64,000 bases of DNA from Dysgonomonas hofstadii (GTDB lineage: Bacteria > Bacteroidota > Bacteroidia > Bacteroidales > Dysgonomonadaceae), in the NCBI RefSeq assembly GCF_014196915.1, contig NZ_JACIEP010000005.1, forward strand, positions 62,001-126,000, written 5' to 3'. Position 1 is the first letter of the stretch. Each line of letters begins with the position of its first letter. The notes beneath the pieces are model-generated. The model ran no database searches, was not told where the DNA came from, and was given only the letters and a program-made list of their open reading frames with translations. Positions 1-7,738 of this stretch are shown here, piece by piece. The position numbers and the translations under genes were made by a program.

Positions 1-1388
1 TCGTGTGTCCAGATGAATTTAACAGGTATTTCCATCAATGCAGCCAGACGGATTGCCGGCTTCATGTAATCGGAGAATACGAAGAATGTGCCACATGCTG
101 AGATAACCCCTCCGTGAAGCATCATACCTATACATAAGGCTGCCATCGTAAGCTCTGATACTCCTGGTTGAAGAAATGCTCCCGAAAAGTCACCTTTCTT
201 AAATATGGATGTTTTTTTGAGGAATCCGTCGGTTTTATCAGAGTTGGAAAGGTCGGCCGAGGTCACGATCATATTTTCCACCTGTTGCGCCAATATACCC
301 AGTACGGTAGCCGATGCCGCACGTGTCGCCTGATTAGGTTTCTGTTCGATGCCTGCCCAGTCGATAGGAGGTATATATCCGCTAAACCATTTTTGCATTT
401 TATCAGCCAGTTCTGGGTTTTGTTTTGCCCAGGCCTGTTTTTGTGCATATCTTTCGGCTACTATTTTTTTTAGTTCGGCTTTACGCTTGTTATACAATTC
501 CTGTACTTCAGGGAAAATATGGAATGGATTATTGGGATCTCCGCCAAGATTCTCTATTGTCTTTTCGAAAGAAGCTCCTGCCGCGCTTAACGGTTGTCCG
601 TGCGTTTCTGTTTCGTTTTCGAAAGAAGAACCGTCTTCTTTGACAGCGCCTTTTCCCATAATGGTATGTCCAATGATCAGGGTAGGGCGTTCTTTTTCGA
701 GTTTGGCTTCGGTGAGTGCCGCGCGTATTTCCGTCGCATCATTTCCTTTTATAGAGATCACACGCCAGCCCCATGCCTGGTATTTGGCTGCTACATCTTC
801 TTCTGTTACGTCTTTTGTTTTGGATGACAATTGTATGCCATTCGAATCGTAGAACATGATCAGATTATCCAGTCCCAAATGTCCGGCAGTACGACCTGCT
901 CCTTGCGAAATCTCTTCCTGTACACCACCATCGGAGATAAACGCGTAGATCGTCTGATCCATACATTGGCCGAAACGCTGTTTCAGGAATTTAGCAGCGA
1001 TAGCAGCTCCCACAGCAAAAGTATGCCCTTGTCCTAACGGACCGGAAGTATTCTCAACACCGCGGGCTATATCTCTTTCCGGATGTCCGGGTGTTACACT
1101 GCCCCATTGGCGGAATTGCTGAAGATCTTCCAGCGAATATTTCCCTGCAAGACAAAGAGTGCTGTAGAGCATCGGAGACATATGTCCGGGATCCATAAAA
1201 AAACGGTCGCGACCTTCCCATTGGGGATTTTCAGGATCGTAGACCATAAATTCAGTGAATAGTACATTTATAAAATCGGCCCCACCCATGGCTCCTCCGG
1301 GATGCCCGGATTTGGCTTTTTCTACCATTGATGCGGCAAGGATACGGATGTTGTCTGCGCTTCGATTCAGTAACTCTTTTGATTCCAT
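1..1388 (-). CDS. tkt: Transketolase (partial, C-terminal end outside window)
   Basis: Thiamine-diphosphate enzyme of the non-oxidative pentose phosphate pathway, moving two-carbon ketol units between sugar phosphates in the cytoplasm. Translating the minus strand from the ATG at 1388 gives MESKELLNRSADNIRILAAS, then the family motifs KSGHPGGAMGGADF, DPGHMSPMLYS, GPLGQGH and the ThDP/metal region FISDGG. About 462 codons are present; transketolases are about 670, so the C-terminal third lies beyond base 1. A -7 type promoter box lies at 1456-1463. The next gene, sdaA, has the same orientation but is 238 bp upstream, so tkt is probably its own transcription unit. Confidence 0.96.
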   Translation of the reverse strand, partial: MESKELLNRSADNIRILAASMVEKAKSGHPGGAMGGADFINVLFTEFMVYDPENPQWEGRDRFFMDPGHMSPMLYSTLCLAGKYSLEDLQQFRQWGSVTPGHPERDIARGVENTSGPLGQGHTFAVGAAIAAKFLKQRFGQCMDQTIYAFISDGGVQEEISQGAGRTAGHLGLDNLIMFYDSNGIQLSSKTKDVTEEDVAAKYQAWGWRVISIKGNDATEIRAALTEAKLEKERPTLIIGHTIMGKGAVKEDGSSFENETETHGQPLSAAGASFEKTIENLGGDPNNPFHIFPEVQELYNKRKAELKKIVAERYAQKQAWAKQNPELADKMQKWFSGYIPPIDWAGIEQKPNQATRAASATVLGILAQQVENMIVTSADLSNSDKTDGFLKKTSIFKKGDFSGAFLQPGVSELTMAALCIGMMLHGGVISACGTFFVFSDYMKPAIRLAALMEIPVKFIWTH

Positions 1389-1455
1389 TTTTTTATATTT
1401 ATATTTTTAGAATTTATTAATAGAGATTGGCATGTGATATTAAGTAACTGGTTTA

Positions 1456-1463
1456 CAAAATTA
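1456..1463 (-). promoter_or_regulatory. Putative -7 promoter box of tkt
   Basis: The minus strand reads TAATTTTG, matching the Bacteroidetes -7 consensus TAnnTTTG, 68 bp before the tkt ATG. Motif match only. Confidence 0.45.
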
Positions 1464-1626
1464 AGAAATAAGCTAATATCTTGAAAGTAAATATGAGATA
1501 AATATTTTATAATTATAAGTTTATCAGATATTTATAATTCGTATGCATACAATAAGATATAGTAGCTGCAGGTATGTGTAATTTATTGTAGATCAGTTTT
1601 TTATTTCTTTATTTCTTTTTCACGTT

Positions 1627-2817
1627 TTATTCGAGATTGACAGCAAGCCCCCCGGTAGAAGTCTCCTTGTAGAGGCTGGGCAGATCGTGCCCGGTCTGTT
1701 GCATTGTGCGAACGACTTTATCGAAGTTGATAAGATGTTTGCCATCCGATAACATAGCAAATGAACAGGAATCCAAAGCCCGTGCAGCAGCGAAGGCATT
1801 ACGCTCGATACATGGTACCTGTACTAATCCGCATATAGGATCGCAAGTTAGCCCGAGATGATGTTCCAACCCCATTTCAGCCGCATATTCAATTTGCTGG
1901 GGCGATCCGCCGAATAGCTGGCAGGCTGCCGCAGCCGCCATGGAACAGGCCACGCCAACTTCTCCCTGGCATCCAACCTCCGCACCTGATACTGAAGCGT
2001 TGGCTTTTACCAGATTACCTATTAATCCGGCAGTGGCAAGCGCCCTTATTATTTTCTGTTCGCTAAAATCATGATTCATTTTCAGGTGATACAGTACCGA
2101 TGGTAGTACACCACATGATCCGCATGTGGGAGCCGTTACAATTATATTTCCGCTCGCATTCTCTTCCGATACGGCCAATGCATACGAGTAGATGAGTGCG
2201 CGGCTTTTCATCGAACCCTGATAGCCTTTTGCTTTGATGCTGTACATGGAGGCTTTACGTTGTAATCCCAGTCCGCCGGGTAAGAGTCCTTCATTGTCAG
2301 CTCCCCGGTGTATGGCGGCTTCCATCGTATTCCATACCACTTGCAGATAATCATATATTTCTTTACCTTCGGTATCTTCCACATATTCCCAGAATGATTT
2401 ACCTGTTTTCTGGCACCATTCCAGTATGTCTTTCATTGTAGTTTTATCGTATAGTGACTCTTTTTTCGTTTCAGCTGTCCCGTCCGAAAGATCACCGCCT
2501 CCAATGCTGTAGACAATCCATTCTTTTATTGGATTCCCGTCTCTAAGGGCTTCGAATTTCATCCCGTTGGTATGGAAAGGAAGGACTATTTCGGGTTTCC
2601 ATACAATTTCTGTTGGAAAAGGAGATAAGGTGTTTATGATGGCAATATCGGTCATGTGCCCTTTGCCGGTAGCTGCCAGACTCCCGTATAACGTAACCCG
2701 GAATGCAGTAGCTTCGGAATTTTCTTTTTTAAACCTTTGTGCTGCTTTCTGAGGTGCCATAGTATGGCTGCTCGAGGGGCCATGTCCGATTTTATATAAA
2801 TTGCGAATAGATTCCAT
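1627..2817 (-). CDS. sdaA: L-serine ammonia-lyase, single-chain iron-sulfur type
   Basis: Deaminates L-serine to pyruvate and ammonia using a [4Fe-4S] cluster. At 396 residues it is a fused beta-plus-alpha single-chain enzyme. The N-terminus has the family signature GHGPSSSHTMAP (residues 11-22); the alpha domain carries TAPTCGSCGVLPS (229-240) and CDPICGLVQVPC (325-336), which supply the candidate cluster cysteines. The ATG at 2817 directly precedes the conserved N-terminus. A TACATTTG box on the minus strand at 2871-2878 gives a leader of about 50 nt. It runs toward tkt and is divergent from the sugar symporter. Confidence 0.95.
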   Translation of the reverse strand: MESIRNLYKIGHGPSSSHTMAPQKAAQRFKKENSEATAFRVTLYGSLAATGKGHMTDIAIINTLSPFPTEIVWKPEIVLPFHTNGMKFEALRDGNPIKEWIVYSIGGGDLSDGTAETKKESLYDKTTMKDILEWCQKTGKSFWEYVEDTEGKEIYDYLQVVWNTMEAAIHRGADNEGLLPGGLGLQRKASMYSIKAKGYQGSMKSRALIYSYALAVSEENASGNIIVTAPTCGSCGVLPSVLYHLKMNHDFSEQKIIRALATAGLIGNLVKANASVSGAEVGCQGEVGVACSMAAAAACQLFGGSPQQIEYAAEMGLEHHLGLTCDPICGLVQVPCIERNAFAAARALDSCSFAMLSDGKHLINFDKVVRTMQQTGHDLPSLYKETSTGGLAVNLE

Positions 2818-2870
2818 ACTTTTTTTAGTATAACGTTTCTGTTTTTAGTCTGGTTTAGCAGATCATAGTA

Positions 2871-2878
2871 CAAATGTA
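2871..2878 (-). promoter_or_regulatory. Putative -7 promoter box of sdaA
   Basis: TACATTTG on the minus strand, matching TAnnTTTG, 54 bp before the sdaA start. Confidence 0.5.
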
Positions 2879-3252
2879 ATCATATTAAATATTGTTAAAG
2901 ATAAAAATCGTGGTTTTGTGTAAAAATGGATTATTTTTGTCCATTTAGATATAGATTCAAAGAGTTAGCTTTTTGTCATATTTTATTGGATTTTGATAAA
3001 AAAATATTTGTGCGGTTTTGTAATCTGCTGATAATCTGCCAAAAGGTTTTTTGACGTTTTTCAGCGAAAAGCAAAACGTTATTCAAACAATTAATTTAAA
3101 TGACATACTGTTATAAAAAGAAATGATAAAACAGTCTTTTGAAAATATGTTATACAACAGGTTTTTTTTAAATGAGAGCTGAAAATAGATCGTTATTTTT
3201 ACGTTGTTTTTTGAGAAAACAATCTTCACTTAACCTAAAGACCATGAATTAA

Positions 3253-3328
3253 GATACAATGAACCGATTGTATCAGGAGAAAGTCAGGGGGTAATTAAGT
3301 CGGAATCCGGAATTTAGTTACTCCCTGA
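3253..3328 (+). promoter_or_regulatory. Structured leader of the sugar symporter gene (two hairpins)
   Basis: Two inverted repeats lie in the 586-bp gap between sdaA and the symporter. Hairpin 1 pairs 3253-3260 with 3267-3274, eight perfect pairs around a 6-nt loop. Hairpin 2 pairs 3284-3294 with 3318-3328, eleven pairs of which one is a G-U wobble possible only in plus-strand RNA, around a 23-nt loop. They end about 75 nt before the ATG at 3404. I recognise no known riboswitch class. The rest of the gap (2880-3250) is AT-rich with nothing else I can assign. Confidence 0.4.
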
Positions 3329-3403
3329 ATTCTCTGGAAAGAGAAAAGAACATTAATGAATTAATATATAAATTATAAAACAATCTAATGTAAAACATTT
3401 ATC

Positions 3404-4717
3404 ATGAGTAGTACAGAAAAGAAAAATTATTTGTTGCCGATTATTGCAATGATCTTCCTGTTCGGTATGATCTCCTTTGTGACGAACCTGGCTTCTCCAA
3501 TGGGGGATATATTGAAATTTCAATTTGGTGTTGCAAACTGGATGGGAACACTTGGTGTGTTCGCAAACTTCATTGCATATGCAGTTATGGGTTATCCTGC
3601 CGGTAATCTATTGCAAAAACTTGGTTACAAAAAGACTGCATTGATTGCCATCACCGTAGGTTTTGTAGGTGTTGGTATTCAGACTCTTTCCGGCGTAGTT
3701 GGAAGTTTTGGGGTTTATTTGTTGGGTGCCTTTGTAGCAGGTTTTTCCATGTGTTTGCTTAACACAGTTGTTAATCCGATGTTAAATCTGCTGGGAGGTG
3801 GAGGAAATAAAGGAAACCAATTGATCCAGTTGGGAGGTTCTTTTAATTCTCTTTGTGGTACAGCGGTTATTATTTTAACAGGTATTTTGATTCCGGAAGG
3901 AATTAAAAATGCACAGATCAGCAACGTATTTCCTTTGATGTATGCTGCGTTGGCAATCTTTGCTATTGCATTTGTTGTAATAGGATTGACCAATATCCCT
4001 GAAAAGAAAAAAGAAAATGTACAGGTTTCTCTTGAAAAAGATAAATACAGCGCTTTATCATTCCGTCATTTTGTATTGGGTGCTGTTGGTATCTTTGTAT
4101 ATGTAGGGGTTGAAGTAGGCGTTCCTAATGTATTGAACAAATGGCTACAAAATCCTGATCTGGATGTGCTGGGTGTAGGAAGCGGAAATGCCGAGGCTAT
4201 CGCAGGTTCTGTAACGGCTACTTATTGGTTGCTGATGTTGGTTGGCCGTCTTATAGGTGCCGCTATTGGTAGTAAAGTTTCTGCAAAATCGATGTTAATG
4301 GTAGCTTCTGTTGTTGGTTTGGTTCTGACTTTAGCTGCAATGTTCGCTCCATCTGCATCTTTTGTCGATCTGCCTGTATTCAAAAACAGCTCCGATGGTC
4401 TGTTCGGGTTGGTACAAGTACCGATTAATGCTGCGTTCTTAGTACTTGTCGGATTGTGTACTTCCGTGATGTGGGGTGGAATATTTAACCTTGCAGTAGA
4501 AGGCTTAGGTAAATATACTGAGAAAGCTTCAGGTATCTTTATGGTGCTTGTTTGTGGTGGAGGTATCCTACCGTTACTGCAGAATGGAATAGTAGATATG
4601 ACTGGCGGTACAGGTTACCTGACCAGTTACTGGGTGATCGTAGTAGGCCTTGCTTACCTGTTATTCTATGCATTGGTAGGTAGCAAAAATGTGAATAAAA
4701 ACATTTCTGTAGAATAA
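3404..4717 (+). CDS. gluP: MFS sugar:proton symporter, FucP/GluP family
   Basis: A 437-residue inner-membrane protein with about 12 hydrophobic segments, of the major facilitator superfamily. The segment NPMLNLLGGGGNKGNQLIQ followed by GGSFNSLCGTAV is typical of the glucose/galactose-fucose symporter branch. Expected role is proton-coupled hexose uptake; glucose or galactose is the likely substrate but the sequence cannot distinguish this from fucose. The gene stands alone, preceded by a structured leader and followed by a strong terminator, so it is probably monocistronic. No sugar-catabolic gene adjoins it. Confidence 0.87.
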   Translation: MSSTEKKNYLLPIIAMIFLFGMISFVTNLASPMGDILKFQFGVANWMGTLGVFANFIAYAVMGYPAGNLLQKLGYKKTALIAITVGFVGVGIQTLSGVVGSFGVYLLGAFVAGFSMCLLNTVVNPMLNLLGGGGNKGNQLIQLGGSFNSLCGTAVIILTGILIPEGIKNAQISNVFPLMYAALAIFAIAFVVIGLTNIPEKKKENVQVSLEKDKYSALSFRHFVLGAVGIFVYVGVEVGVPNVLNKWLQNPDLDVLGVGSGNAEAIAGSVTATYWLLMLVGRLIGAAIGSKVSAKSMLMVASVVGLVLTLAAMFAPSASFVDLPVFKNSSDGLFGLVQVPINAAFLVLVGLCTSVMWGGIFNLAVEGLGKYTEKASGIFMVLVCGGGILPLLQNGIVDMTGGTGYLTSYWVIVVGLAYLLFYALVGSKNVNKNISVE

Positions 4718-4741
4718 TATACAGAATCATAATATAGAAAG

Positions 4742-4775
4742 TCGCAATCGGTAAACTCCGGTTGCGATTTTTTTT
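4742..4775 (+). terminator. Rho-independent terminator of the symporter gene
   Basis: A ten-pair stem (4742-4751 with 4758-4767), with one T-G wobble valid on the plus strand, loop TAAACT, followed by a run of T at 4768-4775. Confidence 0.9.
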
Positions 4776-4791
4776 ATTTGAGGGTTCTGTA

Positions 4792-4800
4792 TATCTTTGC
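4792..4800 (+). promoter_or_regulatory. -7 promoter box of the FAD-oxidoreductase gene
   Basis: TATCTTTGC, an ideal Bacteroidetes -7 box, 20 bp before the ATG at 4821. It overlaps the in-frame TTG at 4797, which argues that the TTG is not a start codon. Confidence 0.75.
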
Positions 4801-4820
4801 CAACTCAAATAAATAATTTC

Positions 4821-6392
4821 ATGCAGAAAGATATTGACTTGCGCATTACGCCAGAGCAGGCGTCTGATATTGAAAAAGTCAAACGTGTTTTTTCTTCCCA
4901 GTCAGGAATTCCGCTCAAAGATATTAATTCAGTCAGGATCGTTCGCCGTTCTATCGACGCGCGACAACGTAATATATATATCAACCTGAAAGTCAGGGCA
5001 TATATAAACGAAGAAGAGAACGATCCGGCATTTACCAGTACTTATTATCCCAATGTAAAGGACTGTACGCAGGCTATAGTAGTAGGAGCAGGACCAGCCG
5101 GATTGTTTGCCGCACTACGACTGATAGAGTTGGGAATCCGCCCTATTGTTGTAGAGCGGGGAAAGAATGTGCGTGACCGTAAGCGTGATACAGCCCTGAT
5201 GAACCGGGAGCATGTAGTAAATCCCGAATCGAATTATTGCTTTGGTGAAGGTGGAGCAGGGGCTTATTCCGATGGAAAGCTATATACCCGAAGCAAGAAA
5301 CGGGGCAATGTGGAAAAAATACTGAACGTATTTTGCCAGCATGGTGCCGATGCTTCCATCCTTGTGGATGCTCATCCACATATAGGAACAGATAAATTGC
5401 CCGGTATAATCGAGAAAATGAGGGTGCAGATCATTCTTTCCGGAGGGGAAGTGCATTTCGAAACCCGGATGGAGAAGCTGATAATCGAGCAGGGCGAAGT
5501 CAAAGGAATAGAGACAACCACAGGCAAGGTGTTTAAAGGTCCTGTTATTTTGGCAACCGGCCATTCAGCCCGTGATGTATATTATATGCTGTACGACCAG
5601 AAAATAAAAATAGAGGCAAAAGGACTGGCCATTGGTTTCCGTATAGAACATCCGTCTCATCTTATCGATCAGATACAATATCATTGTAAAGAAGGCCGGG
5701 GCAAGTATCTCCCTGCAGCAGAATATAGCTTTGTTGTGCAGGCTGGGGGTAGAGGGGTATATTCATTTTGCATGTGTCCGGGAGGAACGATTGTTCCGTC
5801 GGCCAGTGGCCCTAAGCAAGTTGTTGTGAATGGTATGTCTCCATCGAACAGAGGTTCACGTTGGTCAAACTCAGGAGTGGTTGTGGAAATTCATCCTGAA
5901 GATTTTCCGGAATATGCTAAATATAATGAGCTGGCTTTGTTGAAATTTGTAGAGGATATTGAAGAACTGGCATGGCTACACGGAGGGAAATCGCAAGTAG
6001 CTCCGGCTCAGCGGATGTATGATTTTGTAAATGGGAAAAAGAGCGATTCTTTACCCGATACGTCCTATTCACCGGGAGTTATCTCTTCGCCTATGCACGA
6101 GTGGATGCCATCTTTTATCTCTACCCGTTTGCAGGAAGCATTCAGGAAAGTAGGGCAAAATTATAACGGGTATCTGACTAATGAAGCCATTCTGTTAGCT
6201 GTGGAAAGCCGTACTTCATCTCCGGTCAGGATATTGCGAGACAGGGAAACAATGGAACATATAGAAATTACAGGGCTTTATCCTTGTGGTGAGGGAGCCG
6301 GATATGCGGGGGGGATTGTATCTGCCGCTATGGATGGCGAACGCTGTGCAGAAGCCTTAGCGAAGATAATAAAGGAAAAGCCAAAGGAATAA
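4821..6392 (+). CDS. FAD-dependent dehydrogenase (COG2509-type NAD(P)/FAD oxidoreductase)
   Basis: A cytoplasmic flavoprotein of about 523 residues. The Rossmann dinucleotide-binding motif VVGAGPAGLFAA is near residue 88 after an N-terminal alpha/beta domain (RITPEQASDIEKVKRVF...). A second conserved block, CFGEGGAGAYSDGKLYT, and the C-terminal GEGAGYAGGIVSAAMDG are hallmarks of the uncharacterised FAD-dependent dehydrogenases of COG2509. Substrate is unknown. The frame opens at a TTG at 4797, but that codon lies inside the promoter box, so I start at the ATG at 4821. It is followed by a pseudouridine synthase with its own promoter. Confidence 0.88.
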   Translation: MQKDIDLRITPEQASDIEKVKRVFSSQSGIPLKDINSVRIVRRSIDARQRNIYINLKVRAYINEEENDPAFTSTYYPNVKDCTQAIVVGAGPAGLFAALRLIELGIRPIVVERGKNVRDRKRDTALMNREHVVNPESNYCFGEGGAGAYSDGKLYTRSKKRGNVEKILNVFCQHGADASILVDAHPHIGTDKLPGIIEKMRVQIILSGGEVHFETRMEKLIIEQGEVKGIETTTGKVFKGPVILATGHSARDVYYMLYDQKIKIEAKGLAIGFRIEHPSHLIDQIQYHCKEGRGKYLPAAEYSFVVQAGGRGVYSFCMCPGGTIVPSASGPKQVVVNGMSPSNRGSRWSNSGVVVEIHPEDFPEYAKYNELALLKFVEDIEELAWLHGGKSQVAPAQRMYDFVNGKKSDSLPDTSYSPGVISSPMHEWMPSFISTRLQEAFRKVGQNYNGYLTNEAILLAVESRTSSPVRILRDRETMEHIEITGLYPCGEGAGYAGGIVSAAMDGERCAEALAKIIKEKPKE

Positions 6393-6418
6393 CGGTTGTT
6401 AAATCGCTTCAAATATAG

Positions 6419-6426
6419 TATATTTG
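6419..6426 (+). promoter_or_regulatory. Putative -7 promoter box of the RluA-family gene
   Basis: TATATTTG matches TAnnTTTG, 42 bp before the ATG at 6468. Confidence 0.4.
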
Positions 6427-6467
6427 TTCAAACTTGAAATGTAAATCTGGAATTAAAAATAGACAGA

Positions 6468-7145
6468 ATGACCGTTCTTTATGAAGATAATCATATCATA
6501 ATAGTCAATAAGACTGTATCTGAGATAGTGCAGGGCGATAAGACCGGAGATAAGCCTCTTTCCGAAATTGTTAAAGAATATCTGAAGGAAAAGTATAATA
6601 AACCCGGAAATGTTTTTATCGGTGTTGTCCATCGCCTGGACAGGCCGACAAGCGGAATTGTTGTTTTTGCCCGAACAAGTAAGGCTCTTCCACGCCTAAA
6701 TGATATGTTTAAAAATAAAGAGGTAAAGAAAACTTATTGGGCTGTAGTTAAGAATTTGCCAAAACAAACAGAGGGGACATTACGGCATTACCTGATAAGG
6801 AATGAAAAGCAAAATAAGTCGTATGCTTATGACCGGGAAAAGCCGGATTCGAAACTGGCGATCCTTCATTACAGACTTATTGCGCATTCCGAGAAATATA
6901 ATTTACTGGAAATAGATCTGGAAACAGGGCGTCATCACCAGATACGTTGCCAATTGGCTAAAATAGGTTGTCCGATAAAAGGTGACCTGAAATATGGAGC
7001 AGAAAGGTCTAATCCTGATGGCGGAATTAGTCTGCATGCACGTAAAGTATCGTTTATTCATCCGGTATCAAAGGAATTGATCGAAATAACAGCACCTGTA
7101 CCTGAAGACAATTTGTGGAAGGCATTGGAGAAAAGTGTTGAATAG
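6468..7145 (+). CDS. RluA-family RNA pseudouridine synthase
   Basis: Isomerises specific uridines to pseudouridine in rRNA or tRNA. The catalytic motif HRLDRPTSGIVVFA (near residue 56, with the catalytic Asp in HRLD) and the later TGRHHQIRCQLA block are diagnostic of the RluA/RluC/RluD family. At 225 residues it consists of the catalytic domain only, without the N-terminal S4 RNA-binding domain of RluC or RluD. The target site cannot be told from sequence. Confidence 0.92.
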   Translation: MTVLYEDNHIIIVNKTVSEIVQGDKTGDKPLSEIVKEYLKEKYNKPGNVFIGVVHRLDRPTSGIVVFARTSKALPRLNDMFKNKEVKKTYWAVVKNLPKQTEGTLRHYLIRNEKQNKSYAYDREKPDSKLAILHYRLIAHSEKYNLLEIDLETGRHHQIRCQLAKIGCPIKGDLKYGAERSNPDGGISLHARKVSFIHPVSKELIEITAPVPEDNLWKALEKSVE

Positions 7146-7153
7146 AAAAAATA

Positions 7154-7272
7154 TTTCTCGCAAAGGCGCTAAGACACAAAGTTTTTATAAAGAACAGGAT
7201 TACAAGTATTTTAATATCATATTCTAAATACTATTTCTAATAAACTTTGTGTCTTAGCGCCTTTGCGAGAAA
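7154..7272. repeat. Perfect 31-bp inverted repeat upstream of the GxxExxY gene
   Basis: Arms at 7154-7184 and 7242-7272 are exact reverse complements over 31 bases, separated by 57 bp. The right arm ends 14 bp before the ATG of the GxxExxY gene. A diverged third copy in the same orientation as the right arm lies at 7702-7731, just after that gene. Confidence 0.95.
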
Positions 7273-7286
7273 TTAAAAACATAACT

Positions 7287-7664
7287 ATGACAGAAAATGA
7301 AATATCAAAACATATTGTAGATATTGCATACTGCATTCATTCGGAATTAGGGCCTGGGTTGTTGGAATCTGTATATGAAGAAATTATGTCTTATGAATTG
7401 GCAATACAAGGTCTTAAAGTAGAAAGACAAAAAGAGCTTCCTGTTATACGGGATGAATTAAGGATGGATATAGGTTTCCGGGCAGACTTAATAGTTGAAA
7501 ATAAAGTAATAATAGAATTAAAGTCTGTGGAGAAAATAATGCCTGTTCATCCGAAGCAACTACTTACATATCTGAAAATTTCAGGATTGAAATTGGGCAT
7601 GTTAGTAAATTTTAATGAGCCTTTAATTAAAAACGGAATAACGCGGATCGTAAATAATTTATAA
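7287..7664 (+). CDS. GxxExxY protein (PD-(D/E)XK-like small protein)
   Basis: A protein of about 125 residues. Near residue 23 it has GPGLLESVYEE, the G-x-x-E-x-x-Y signature that names the family. A later segment with DLIVEN, then VIIELKSVE resembles the D...ExK core of PD-(D/E)XK nucleases. Activity and role are not established. The frame opens at a TTG at 7263 inside the repeat arm; the ATG at 7287 just before TENEISKHIV is the better start. The gene is bracketed by copies of one repeat (7154-7184, 7242-7272, 7702-7731), which suggests it moves or is maintained together with them. Confidence 0.88.
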   Translation: MTENEISKHIVDIAYCIHSELGPGLLESVYEEIMSYELAIQGLKVERQKELPVIRDELRMDIGFRADLIVENKVIIELKSVEKIMPVHPKQLLTYLKISGLKLGMLVNFNEPLIKNGITRIVNNL

Positions 7665-7701
7665 AATAATTTAAGTAAAGATGAAAATGTTATTGATCTG
7701 T

Positions 7702-7731
7702 AACTTTGCGTCTTTGCACCTTAGCGAGAAA
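7702..7731 (+). repeat. Diverged third copy of the GxxExxY-associated repeat
   Basis: Thirty bases matching the right arm 7243-7272 at roughly 26 positions, in direct orientation. It contains TAACTTTGC at 7701-7709, a good -7 promoter box, and ends 7 bp before the tex ATG, so the repeat may also serve as the tex promoter. Confidence 0.8.
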
Positions 7732-7738
7732 TAATATA

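Noticed and set aside
168-1037. Plus-strand open frames across 168-1037
   Set aside because: They lie antisense to the transketolase gene, whose minus-strand translation is unambiguous.
2652-2873. Minus-strand frame of 73 codons overlapping the sdaA start
   Set aside because: Shadow frame; the sdaA N-terminal signature is in the other frame and the promoter box at 2871-2878 overlaps its beginning.
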